Below are positions 26,146 through 34,744 of a stretch of DNA of 40,689 bases, piece by piece. The stretch is from JARICQ01 sp964428475 (GTDB lineage Bacteria; Bacillota; Clostridia; Tissierellales; Tissierellaceae), in assembly GCA_964428475.1 (NCBI GenBank), contig CAYRYO010000012.1, positions 1-40,689 on the forward strand. Direction: 5' to 3'. Position 1 is the first letter of the stretch. Each line of letters begins with the position of its first letter. The translations under genes and the position numbers were made by a program. The notes below the pieces were generated by a model that had not been told where the DNA came from, made no database searches, and worked only from the letters and a program-made list of their open reading frames with translations.

Positions 26146-26955
26146 CTAAAAACCAGATTTTGATTTATGAATTATATTTACATTTCCATCTGTATCTGAT
26201 TTTATGGTCTTTTCAAAAGTATTATCCTCTGCATTGTATTTATATTCTGTCATAGTTAGATTTGCAGTTCCTGAGTTAACTGTGGATACATAGAATTCAT
26301 CATCAATAGTATAGACAAAGAACTCAAGTGAAGCTAATTGTAGATAATCATCAAATAAGACAAAGGCCTCATCGTTTCCGTCAACTATTATGGTCCAGTT
26401 TTGACCATCATCCCACATTATATTTCCTTCTGGATCCTTTTCTGCATCTGTGTACATTGAAATAGTTTCCTCTTTTTCATCGCCATATATATCTATAGAG
26501 TATGAGTTGAGAAGGGTTAAATCATTTTTACCAAAATCCTCACGAGCAGATATAATTTCAACTTCGCTATTATTAATATCACTTTGACCCTCTAATACAA
26601 AATCTCTGATTATTTGATTTTTTTCTATTGAAATTAAATTGTAGTTTGTATCATATGACATAATGTAGAATTCAAGAGGGTTTAAATTGTCAAATAAGTC
26701 AGAGTCCTCTGTTTTAAGCTTTAAGTTCCCAGCAAAAGCTTCGTTATTTCCCTGAACATATCCCATTTCCAACATCATAATATCGTCTTCTATATATTTT
26801 TCATTTAAGAATCCTGCAGTAACTGTCATCGAAGTTGGCAATGGTGATATATCATTAGCATCAGGTTCTTCTGTATCTTTTGTACATCCAAATGTAAAAG
26901 TCATGGCAAGTATAATTACTAGTGATAATGCTAAAGGCTTGGAATTTTTTCTCAT
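26146..26955 (-). CDS. Predicted lipoprotein of unknown function
   Basis: About 269 residues with a lipoprotein signal: basic start MRKNSK, hydrophobic stretch, lipobox FTFGC (Cys at about 24), then an acidic linker (TKDTEEPDAND). The mature part is acidic and beta-rich in appearance, with a possible calcium-like segment DIYGDEKEE. I recognise no family. ATG 26955 follows AGGAGA; an upstream GTG at 26964 is also in frame. It is divergent from the FNR-like regulator. Confidence 0.7.
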   Translation of the reverse strand: MRKNSKPLALSLVIILAMTFTFGCTKDTEEPDANDISPLPTSMTVTAGFLNEKYIEDDIMMLEMGYVQGNNEAFAGNLKLKTEDSDLFDNLNPLEFYIMSYDTNYNLISIEKNQIIRDFVLEGQSDINNSEVEIISAREDFGKNDLTLLNSYSIDIYGDEKEETISMYTDAEKDPEGNIMWDDGQNWTIIVDGNDEAFVLFDDYLQLASLEFFVYTIDDEFYVSTVNSGTANLTMTEYKYNAEDNTFEKTIKSDTDGNVNIIHKSKSGF

Positions 26956-27150
26956 TTTAACCACTCTCCTATAAATATTATTAATTTAATAATATCACAA
27001 AAAAGGTGCTTTAGTGTTACGAATATATTACAAAAATATGGATAATATTATTACTGTAAATTAGGATAGTGTAAATAAATACAGTTAGGCTTTTAGGATA
27101 TGGAGATAAGGGTATATTTAAAAAGAGAGTATCAATAGGGGAGTGATGTG

Positions 27151-27831
27151 ATGGAATGTAATTGTTTTAAAAGGGAAGGAAAGAACTGTATAGAAATAGT
27201 ACCTATATTTAGCAATCTATCTAAAGAAGAGATGTTGGAAGTAGCAGGGATTACAAGCGAAAAAACCTTTGAAAAAGGTGAAATGATATATATGGCAGGA
27301 GATAAAGGAGATAAGCTATACGTTATACACTCTGGCAAGGTAAAGGTATCTAGGATTTCTGACACTGGAAAAGAACAAGTAATCAGAGTTCTAGGATCTG
27401 GAGAGTTTATGGGAGAGCTATCTCTCTTTAGTGCGTCAGATTTAAAAGATAACTCACAAGCTCTTTCAAAATGTGTAATGTGTGTTATACAATCAGATAA
27501 ACTAAAAAACCTCATGAAAAAATATCCAGAAATATCCTTAAAGATAGTAGAAGAGCTTAGCAATAGACTTGAAAGTGTAGAAGCGCTTATTGAAAACATA
27601 AGCATACATGGAGTAGAGCGGAGGATAGCTGATATATTAGTAGAATTAGCAAATGAAAATGGGGAAGTAAAGCTTAATATGAGTAAAAGAGACTTAGCAT
27701 CACATTTAGGTATGAGTCAAGAGACCTTGAGTAGAAAATTGCGAAACTTTGAAGAAAATGGGCTAATAAAATTAATAGGACATAGAAGGATAATGGTCCT
27801 AAATACTAGGGCACTAAAGGATATTATATAA
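27151..27831 (+). CDS. Crp/Fnr-family regulator with FNR-like features
   Basis: 226 residues: cyclic-nucleotide-binding-fold sensor domain (FEKGEMIYMAGDKGDKLYVI...GEFMGELSLFS), long dimer helix, and a winged helix (SKRDLASHLGMSQETLSRKLRNFEENG). The recognition helix holds E-x-x-S-R (ETLSR), as in FNR, which predicts a TTGAT-N4-ATCAA target. Cysteines C3, C5 and C13 near the N-terminus and C108/C111 further in are placed as in FNR-type FeS proteins, so it may sense oxygen or NO; this is inference. ATG 27151 follows AGGGGAG; a GTG at 27148 is adjacent. hflK-hflC follow after 65 bases. Confidence 0.87.
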   Translation: MECNCFKREGKNCIEIVPIFSNLSKEEMLEVAGITSEKTFEKGEMIYMAGDKGDKLYVIHSGKVKVSRISDTGKEQVIRVLGSGEFMGELSLFSASDLKDNSQALSKCVMCVIQSDKLKNLMKKYPEISLKIVEELSNRLESVEALIENISIHGVERRIADILVELANENGEVKLNMSKRDLASHLGMSQETLSRKLRNFEENGLIKLIGHRRIMVLNTRALKDII

Positions 27832-27896
27832 ATTATGTTAGACAATACGTGCTATAGGGTATACTATTGTAATAGAGCTTAGAAGGGAGTGGTAAA

Positions 27897-28964
27897 ATGC
27901 AGTATATTATTTTGATCCTATTGCTAGGAGCTTATCTGGCAGTAGAACAGGTAAAGAAAAAGAAACAAAGTGAAGATGACAATGTAATAAATATGGAAGA
28001 TGAAAAGAAAAAGAGAAAAGGTGTAGATATAAAAATTAATCCCAAGCTTGTTTGGGTGGTAGGGATTTTGCTAGTAGTTTTGGTGGCTTTATCAACTTCA
28101 TTTTATACAGTTGACCAAACAGAATATGCAGTCCTAACTACATTTGGAAGACCAACTGAAAATGTAATTGAATCGGGTTTGAAATTTAAACTTCCCTACC
28201 CTATACAAAATGTACATAAGTTGTCTAAGGAGACCTTTTCGCTGGCATTGGGATATGAAGGCAAGGGTGAAGGTCTAGAGATAAAAGAAGCAGAATCTAA
28301 GATGATAACAGGAGATGAAAACATTATACTAGCAGATCTTGAGGTTCAGTGGAAAATAGTAGACCCTGTAGCATTTCTTTACAACACAAATGATCCCCAG
28401 AAAATACTATACAATGCAACATCATCATCACTTAGAAGTGTAATAGGAAGTTCAACTGTAGATGAGGCACTTACAGATGGTCGAACCGAAATAATTAACG
28501 ATATAAGGGATAATTTAGTAAATCTCGTAGATGTATACAAGCTTGGAATATCAATTATAAATGTAAACTTACAAGACGTTGATTTGCCTACTACAGAAGT
28601 AGATGCAGCGTTTAAGGCCGTAACAGATGCAAGAGAAGAAAGAATTACAAAGATAAACGAGGCAAACAAGTACAGAAATGAAAAGATAAATCAAGTTCAA
28701 GGTGAACAGTCAGCAATACTTAGTAGGGCTGAGGGAGAGAAGATAAAACTCACTGAAAAGGCAAAGGGAGATGTGGCTAAATTCAATGCAATTTACTCGG
28801 AGTACAAGGTAAATTCAAATGTAACTAGAAATAGATTAAACATTGAAGCCATACAAAATACATTTAAAGGCGCAAGTATTATAGTAGTTGATGAAGGCGG
28901 AAATACAGTTAAATACCTTCCAATAGAGAATCTACTAAATAAGGGAGGTAAAATAGATGAGTAA
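27897..28964 (+). CDS. hflK: FtsH protease regulator HflK (SPFH/band-7)
   Basis: 355 residues: a charged N-terminal stretch, a membrane helix (about 48-70), an SPFH domain (YTVDQTEYAVLTTFGRPTENVIESGLKFKLP), then a long charged coiled region (AREERITKINEANKYRNEKI...). HflK and HflC form a membrane cage that controls FtsH proteolysis of membrane proteins. It overlaps hflC by 8 bases, so the two are coupled. In this organism the SPFH domain would face outside the cell. Confidence 0.93.
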   Translation: MQYIILILLLGAYLAVEQVKKKKQSEDDNVINMEDEKKKRKGVDIKINPKLVWVVGILLVVLVALSTSFYTVDQTEYAVLTTFGRPTENVIESGLKFKLPYPIQNVHKLSKETFSLALGYEGKGEGLEIKEAESKMITGDENIILADLEVQWKIVDPVAFLYNTNDPQKILYNATSSSLRSVIGSSTVDEALTDGRTEIINDIRDNLVNLVDVYKLGISIINVNLQDVDLPTTEVDAAFKAVTDAREERITKINEANKYRNEKINQVQGEQSAILSRAEGEKIKLTEKAKGDVAKFNAIYSEYKVNSNVTRNRLNIEAIQNTFKGASIIVVDEGGNTVKYLPIENLLNKGGKIDE

Positions 28965-29835
28965 AAACATTAAAAGATTAATTTATGTAGCTATACCCCT
29001 AATATTAGTAATAGCTATATTACTTGCTAATACATTTATCATGAAACCCAATGAATACGGTGTAATCAAACAATTTGGTAAGATAGTAAAAGTAATAGAT
29101 ACAGATGGTTTAAAGTTTAAGATGCCATTTGTACAAACACTTTCAAGATTACCCAAATATGTTCTATTCTACGATGTACCAGCAACTGAGATAAATACAT
29201 TTGATAAAAAGAGAATACTAGTAGACTATTATACACTTTGGAAGATAACAGATCCTTTTAATATGCTTGAAACCCTTAAGACCATTGATGGGGCTGAAGC
29301 AAGACTTAGTGATATAATGTACTCAAATGTAAGAAATGAACTGGGTAAACTTGAATACGGTGCGATAATAAATCCAGATGACAATAGAAGGGGAAATATA
29401 GATAAGATTGTTCAAGATGATATAAATGAAATATTAGAAGTTAATGGAAATGGGATACAAGTAGTGGATATACAGATAAAGAGAATAGATCTTCCAGAAA
29501 GTAACGAGCAATCTGTATATAAGAGAATGATATCTGAAAGAGCAAGTAAAGCACAAGAATATCTATCTCAAGGAGATGCAGAAAAGACAAAAATAACTGC
29601 AAATGCAGATAGAGAAGTAGCGGAAATAATAGCAAAGACAAATAGAGAAGCACAAGAGATAATTGCATCAGGAGAAAAAGAAGCAGCTAAAACATATAAT
29701 GAGTCTTATGGACAAGATGAAGAGTTTTTTAAATTCTACACTACAATCAATAGCTATAAGACATCAATAAATGATGAAACCGTTATAATGGTACCAATAA
29801 ATTCACCATATTTAAAATACCTAATGGGACAATAG
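28957..29835 (+). CDS. hflC: FtsH protease regulator HflC (SPFH/band-7)
   Basis: 292 residues with an N-terminal membrane helix (about 7-27), an SPFH domain (MKPNEYGVIKQFGKIVKVIDTDGLKFKMPF), the DIQIKRIDLPESNEQSVYKRM segment, and a coiled C-terminal half (AQEYLSQGDAEKTKITANADRE). Partner of HflK. The ATG lies within the end of hflK, after AAGGGAGG. The transcript ends at the hairpin beginning at 29841. Confidence 0.93.
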   Translation: MSKNIKRLIYVAIPLILVIAILLANTFIMKPNEYGVIKQFGKIVKVIDTDGLKFKMPFVQTLSRLPKYVLFYDVPATEINTFDKKRILVDYYTLWKITDPFNMLETLKTIDGAEARLSDIMYSNVRNELGKLEYGAIINPDDNRRGNIDKIVQDDINEILEVNGNGIQVVDIQIKRIDLPESNEQSVYKRMISERASKAQEYLSQGDAEKTKITANADREVAEIIAKTNREAQEIIASGEKEAAKTYNESYGQDEEFFKFYTTINSYKTSINDETVIMVPINSPYLKYLMGQ

Positions 29836-29840
29836 ACAGT

Positions 29841-29874
29841 TGGGACAAGGAGACGGATACCTTGTCCCATTTTC
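29841..29874 (+). terminator. GGGACAAGG-type palindrome/terminator after hflC
   Basis: Ten-base perfect stem (TGGGACAAGG 29841-29850 with 29860-29869), then TTTTC. Stem and the bases before it (ATAGACAGT) are shared with the palindrome after the PfpI gene at 33068, so it is also a member of a dispersed repeat family. Confidence 0.75.
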
Positions 29875-29977
29875 AATTATTTTGCAGATTATAATACTTA
29901 TGGGATTAAATAGAAGGCATTTGGGTAAAAGTATAAGAAGGTTCGATGTTTAACTATTAAACTAAGGAGGTAATACT

Positions 29978-31165
29978 ATGAGTTTTAAGATGACTGACAA
30001 GGTTACATGGGTAGGTAAGATTGACTGGGAACTTAGAAGTTTTCATGGTGATGAATACTCAACAGATAGGGGATCTTCATATAATTCATATCTAGTAAGG
30101 GACAAAAAGACAGTACTAATAGATACAATTTGGGAGCCCTTTGCAGAAGAATTTGTAGAAAACCTAAAAAAAGAAATTGACCTAAATGAAATAGATTATA
30201 TCATAGCACAACATGGAGAAGTAGACCATAGTGGATCCTTGCCACTGCTTATGAAGGAAATACCAAATACCCCAATATACTGTACAGCAAATGGAGCAAA
30301 GATACTAAAGGGGCATTATCATCAAGATTGGAATTTTGTAGAAGTAAAAACAGGAGATACACTAGATATTGGAGAGTCAACGCTTACATTCGTAGAGGCT
30401 AGGATGTTACATTGGCCAGATAGTATGATGACTTATATGAGTGGAGATAATATTCTATTTAGTAATGATGCATTTGGACAGCATTATGCGTCGGATTTAA
30501 TGTATAATGATTTGGTTGATCAGGCTGAATTATATCAAGAGGCAATCAAATATTATGCAAATATACTTACACCATTTAGTGCATTAGTTACAAACAAGAT
30601 AAAAGAAGTCTTAAGTTTTGAACTTCCCCTAAACATGATAGCAACATCTCATGGAATAATATGGAGAGACAATCCAGCTCAAATAATAGAAAAATATATG
30701 GAATGGGCGGATGCATACCAAGAGGATCAAATCACCATAGTATACGATTCTATGTGGGGTGCTACAAGAAAGATGGCAGAGGAAATAGCAAGAGGAATAA
30801 AATCAGTGGCAAAGGACACTACTGTAAAGTTATTTAATGCAGCACATTCAGATAAAAATGATGTAATCACAGAACTGTTTAAATCTAAAGCAATACTATT
30901 TGGCTGTTCTACCGTAAATAAAGGTATTATGCATGCAACAGGAGGTATGCTTGAAATGATTGGCGGAATAGGATTTAAAAACAAAAAAGGTGCAGCATTT
31001 GGATCCTATGGTTGGTCTGGTGAAACAGTAGGCTTATTAGAAGAAAGATTAAAAAAGGCTAAGATAGAAGTAATACAAGAAGGATTAAAGGTACTATGGA
31101 ATCCAGATGAAGAAGCCAAATCAGAGTGTAGAGAATTTGGAAAACAATTTGCAAACAAACTATAA
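29978..31165 (+). CDS. fprA: Flavodiiron protein (FprA-type A flavoprotein)
   Basis: 395 residues: an N-terminal metallo-beta-lactamase-fold diiron domain with ligands in HGEVDHSGS, HWPDSM, SNDAFGQH and SHGIIWR, then a flavodoxin domain from about residue 255 (IVYDSMWGATRKMAEEIA...FGSYGWSGE). These cytoplasmic enzymes reduce O2 to water, or NO to N2O, with electrons from rubredoxin or coenzyme F420. Together with the ferritin-like protein it supports an oxygen- and NO-protected anaerobic lifestyle. The ribosome-binding site is AAGGAGGT. It has its own terminator. Confidence 0.94.
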   Translation: MSFKMTDKVTWVGKIDWELRSFHGDEYSTDRGSSYNSYLVRDKKTVLIDTIWEPFAEEFVENLKKEIDLNEIDYIIAQHGEVDHSGSLPLLMKEIPNTPIYCTANGAKILKGHYHQDWNFVEVKTGDTLDIGESTLTFVEARMLHWPDSMMTYMSGDNILFSNDAFGQHYASDLMYNDLVDQAELYQEAIKYYANILTPFSALVTNKIKEVLSFELPLNMIATSHGIIWRDNPAQIIEKYMEWADAYQEDQITIVYDSMWGATRKMAEEIARGIKSVAKDTTVKLFNAAHSDKNDVITELFKSKAILFGCSTVNKGIMHATGGMLEMIGGIGFKNKKGAAFGSYGWSGETVGLLEERLKKAKIEVIQEGLKVLWNPDEEAKSECREFGKQFANKL

Positions 31166-31169
31166 AATT

Positions 31170-31202
31170 GGGACGAGGGGCAAGGTACCTCGTCTTATTT
31201 TT
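31170..31202 (+). terminator. Terminator after the flavodiiron gene (GGGAC-type)
   Basis: Stem GACGAGG (31172-31178) with CCTCGTC (31188-31194), then TTATTTTT. The stem resembles the GGGACAAGG palindromes after hflC and the PfpI gene. Confidence 0.8.
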
Positions 31203-31232
31203 AAATATTTATAAATAAATGGGGGTAATAAT

Positions 31233-32396
31233 TTGAAATACAATTTTGATCAGGTAATTGATAGAAAAAACAGCAACTCTATTAAGTGGAATCCACCTGA
31301 AATGGAAAATAATAACGATATTCTTCCAATGTGGGTAGCAGATATGGACTTCAAAGCAGCAGATGAAATTTTACATGCCCTAAGAGAGCCTACGGCACAT
31401 GGTGTGTTAGGATACAATATGATAGCAGATAGCTTTTATGATTCTATTATCAATTGGATAGATAAAAAATATAATTGGAAGATAAAAAAAGAATGGATAT
31501 CATTTATACCAGGCATAGTACCAGGTATAAGTGTAGCTACAGTTGAATTTACAGATGAAGGTGATGAAATCCTTATACAGCCTCCTGTTTATCATCCATT
31601 CTATAGGGTTGCTAAAAATAACAATAGAGTAATAGTTGAAAACCCACTCTTATTCAATGGCAAAAGATATGAAATGGATTTCCACGATATGAAGGATAAA
31701 ATCACAGAAAAAACAAAACTTGCAGTCTTATGTAGCCCACACAATCCAGTCGGTAGGGTTTGGGAAAGAGAGGAATTAGAGGAATTTAGCAGAATTTGCA
31801 CAGAAAACAATATAATAATAGTTTCAGACGAGATACACAGTGACTTAATATTAAAGGGATATAATCATACACCAACAGCTAGCATATCAGATGAAATAAT
31901 GATGAACACAATAACACTTATGGCACCAAGTAAAACCTTCAATATACCAGGATTATTTGCATCAGTTGCTATCATACCTAATGCTGAGATAAGAGAGAAA
32001 TTCATAGGAAGATTAGAAAAGTGGGAAATAATTCACGCAAATACATTTTCAGTTGCAGGATTTACAGCGGCCTATAATCATGGTGAAGAATGGCTTAATG
32101 AAGCTTTGGAATATGTAGAAGGAAATATAGATTTTGCAGTTAAGTATATAAATGAAAACATAAATGGAGCTAAGACATATAAAGCAGAGGGAACTTATCT
32201 ACTATGGGTAGATTTTAATGACACAGGAAAAACATCAGAAGAATTAGAAGAACTTTTATTAAACAAAGGTAGGGTAATGTTAAACAATGGAGAGATGTTT
32301 GGACATGGTGGACAAGGTTACTTTAGATTAAATGTAGGATGTGCAAGAAGTATATTAGAAGAGGGATTAAAGAGAATAAAATTAGCTGTTGAATAA
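31233..32396 (+). CDS. MalY/PatB-type cystathionine beta-lyase / aminotransferase
   Basis: 387-residue fold-type I PLP enzyme. NSIKWNPPEMENNNDILPMWVADMDF is the PatB/MalY N-terminus (given as two parts: NSIKW, then LPMWVADMDF); CSPHNPVGRVW, VSDEIHSDLIL and the PLP lysine in APSKTFNIPGL follow, with the C-terminal arginine segment YFRLNVGC. It cleaves cystathionine or cysteine to pyruvate, ammonia and a thiol. The start is TTG, with GGGGGT 7-8 bases before it and no better ATG. No sulfur genes are adjacent, so the physiological substrate is open. Confidence 0.9.
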   Translation: MKYNFDQVIDRKNSNSIKWNPPEMENNNDILPMWVADMDFKAADEILHALREPTAHGVLGYNMIADSFYDSIINWIDKKYNWKIKKEWISFIPGIVPGISVATVEFTDEGDEILIQPPVYHPFYRVAKNNNRVIVENPLLFNGKRYEMDFHDMKDKITEKTKLAVLCSPHNPVGRVWEREELEEFSRICTENNIIIVSDEIHSDLILKGYNHTPTASISDEIMMNTITLMAPSKTFNIPGLFASVAIIPNAEIREKFIGRLEKWEIIHANTFSVAGFTAAYNHGEEWLNEALEYVEGNIDFAVKYINENINGAKTYKAEGTYLLWVDFNDTGKTSEELEELLLNKGRVMLNNGEMFGHGGQGYFRLNVGCARSILEEGLKRIKLAVE

Positions 32397-32515
32397 AAGC
32401 AGATATTGGGACTGTTCCTTAATTCACATAATTGTCTAGAAGTCATAGCTAATGGGGTATAATAAAGTAGAAGGTGATTATAAATTTCAGAGGAAGATAA
32501 AAAAAGGAGGTATTT

Positions 32516-33067
32516 ATGAAAGTTTTAGTGTTTTTAGCAGAGGGATTTGAAGAGGTAGAAGCGCTTACCGTTGTAGATTACCTTAGAAGAGCAAATATAG
32601 AGGTTGATACCGTATCCATAGGTGAGAAAATGGTAAAAGGTGCACATGATATAATAGTAAGTGCAGATAAGCTTATATCAGAAATTGAAAGTGCAGGTAT
32701 ATATGATGCAGTGGTAATTCCAGGAGGAATTCCTGGTGCTACAAATTTAAGGGATAATAATAGAGTAATAGAGATAGTAAAATCCTTAAATGAAGAGGAC
32801 AAACTATTGGCTGCAATCTGTGCAGGTCCTATTGTACTTGAAAGAGCAGGGGTAATAGGTGGACGTGAGATAACTTCATATCCTGGCTTTGAAGAAGAAC
32901 TAGCAGATTGTAAATATATGGAGGCAAGTGTAGTTAGGGATGGAAATATAATAACATCAAGAGGGCCAGCACTTGCGGTAGATTTTGCTATAGAAATCAT
33001 CTCATATCTTCAAGGTGAGAGAAAGATAAAAGAGTTTAAAAAGGGAATATTATATCCTGAATATTAA
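32516..33067 (+). CDS. DJ-1/PfpI family protein
   Basis: 183 residues of the DJ-1/YajL subgroup: VFLAEGFEEVEALTVVDYLRRA at the N-terminus, VIPGGIPGATNL, and the nucleophile-elbow cysteine in AAICAGPIVLERAG (about residue 102). Members are linked to glyoxal or oxidative-stress repair; exact activity is not settled in the family. AAGGAGGT precedes the ATG. A TATAAT at 32458-32463 could be its -10, and a palindrome follows the stop. Confidence 0.88.
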   Translation: MKVLVFLAEGFEEVEALTVVDYLRRANIEVDTVSIGEKMVKGAHDIIVSADKLISEIESAGIYDAVVIPGGIPGATNLRDNNRVIEIVKSLNEEDKLLAAICAGPIVLERAGVIGGREITSYPGFEEELADCKYMEASVVRDGNIITSRGPALAVDFAIEIISYLQGERKIKEFKKGILYPEY

Positions 33068-33069
33068 TA

Positions 33070-33105
33070 GACAGTGGGACAGGTAAGACACCTTGTCCCA
33101 TTCTC
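33070..33105 (+). terminator. GGGACAGG-type palindrome after the PfpI gene
   Basis: TGGGACAGGT (33075-33084) pairs with ACCTTGTCCCA (33090-33100) with one bulged base. Preceded by ATAGACAGT, as after hflC, so the two are copies of one element. The T run is poor, so its terminator role is less sure than its repeat nature. Confidence 0.65.
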
Positions 33106-33225
33106 CATTTTCATAGAAATATAATACAATATATAGTATAATTTAAGAAATGTATTATATAAGCTGAATTTATTAAAGAAGCTGTCCATGACCCATAAAA
33201 AACAAGAATAGGTGGAATAAATTAA

Positions 33226-34671
33226 ATGACAAATGGAAAATTTAAAAATTATAAATTAAGCAGTGAATTATTAAAGACTATTGAAATGTTAAATTATAAA
33301 AATCCAACTAAAGTACAAGAAAAGGTAATGCCTCTAGTCCTAGAGGGTAAAGATATAGTTGTAAAATCACAAACTGGAAGTGGGAAGACTGCAGCATTTG
33401 CTATACCAATCTGTGAGAAGATAGACTGGGAAGAAAATGAGCCACAAGCTTTGGTGATTGCACCTACTAGAGAGTTGGCCATACAGGTTAGGGAAGACTT
33501 TTTCAATATAGGCAGATTCAAGAGATTAAAGGTTGCAGCTGTATATGGCAAGGCGTCTTTTTACAACCAGCAAAGGGAACTCAAACAAAAGACTCATATA
33601 GTAGTTGGGACACCTGGTAGATTAATTGACCATATAGATAAGGACACCCTTGATATTTCAAATATTAAATATCTCGTAATAGATGAAGCAGACGAAATGC
33701 TTAATATGGGGTTTTTGGAACAAGTAGAAACTATAATAAGTGGGTTGCCAAACAATAGAATTACAATGTTATTTTCAGCTACATTACCCTCAGATATAGA
33801 GCTTTTATGTGATAATTATATGGATAATCCAACTTATATAGAAATAGAAGATGAAAATATAACTGTAGATAAAATAGAACAAGAGAGATACATAGTAGAA
33901 GAGGAGGATAAGCTAGAATTATTAAAAGATATAACGACAGTAGAAAATCCAGATAGCTGTATAATATTTTTAAATACTAGGGAAAAGGTTGATGAAATAT
34001 ATATTGAACTTAAAAGAGCTAATTATCCATGTGATAAAATTCATGGTGGTATGGAACAAAGGGATAGAACTAGTGTCATGGAAGACTTTAAATCTGGATA
34101 TTTTAGGTATTTAGTGGCAACAGATCTAGCTGCAAGAGGAATAGATATAGACGGCATTACGCATATCATCAACTATGATATTCCTAAGGAAAGGGAGTCC
34201 TATGTACACAGGATAGGTAGGACGGGGCGTAAGGGTGATAGTGGAAAGGCCATTACTTTTTCTACGAAAAGACAAGAAGGATACTTGAAAGACATTGAGG
34301 ATTATATAGAAAAAACGATCATTTTAAAAGAAAGTCCAGATGATAAACTTGTAAATAGCTTGAAAATTGAATTTGAAGAAAAACTAAAGTCTAGACCTGA
34401 GGTAAAGCAATCAAAGGGTGAAAAACTCAATGAACAAATAATGAAGATACATATCAACGCAGGTAGAAAAACGAAGATGAGGGCTACAGATATTGTAGGG
34501 ACACTTTGCAGTATTGAAGGCATGACAGCAGATGATATTGGTATAATCAATATTTTAGATATATCCACTTTCGTTGAAATCTTAAACAATAAAGGTGAAA
34601 TGGTATTAGAAAAGCTTCAGACAACTACAATAAAGGGAAGACTTCGTAATGTAAACAAGGCCAATGAATAA
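33226..34671 (+). CDS. dbpA: DbpA/YxiN-type DEAD-box rRNA helicase
   Basis: 481 residues, near the 479 of Bacillus YxiN. Helicase motifs are SQTGSGKTAAFAIP, PTRELAIQ, GTPGRLIDH, DEAD, SAT and HRIGRTGRKGD. The C-terminal RNA-binding domain (about 405-475) contains INAGRKTKMRATDIVGTLCSIEG and IKGRLRNVNKA, the DbpA domain that in YxiN and DbpA binds hairpin 92 of 23S rRNA, pointing to a role in large-subunit assembly. AGGTGG is the ribosome-binding site; TATAAT at 33137-33142 is a possible -10. Confidence 0.92.
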   Translation: MTNGKFKNYKLSSELLKTIEMLNYKNPTKVQEKVMPLVLEGKDIVVKSQTGSGKTAAFAIPICEKIDWEENEPQALVIAPTRELAIQVREDFFNIGRFKRLKVAAVYGKASFYNQQRELKQKTHIVVGTPGRLIDHIDKDTLDISNIKYLVIDEADEMLNMGFLEQVETIISGLPNNRITMLFSATLPSDIELLCDNYMDNPTYIEIEDENITVDKIEQERYIVEEEDKLELLKDITTVENPDSCIIFLNTREKVDEIYIELKRANYPCDKIHGGMEQRDRTSVMEDFKSGYFRYLVATDLAARGIDIDGITHIINYDIPKERESYVHRIGRTGRKGDSGKAITFSTKRQEGYLKDIEDYIEKTIILKESPDDKLVNSLKIEFEEKLKSRPEVKQSKGEKLNEQIMKIHINAGRKTKMRATDIVGTLCSIEGMTADDIGIINILDISTFVEILNNKGEMVLEKLQTTTIKGRLRNVNKANE

Positions 34672-34744
34672 TCATAGTAATCTCGAAACTATTAGGTCGT
34701 TTCATAATAGAAAGATTAAATGAGTTTTTAAAAGGGGAATATTG

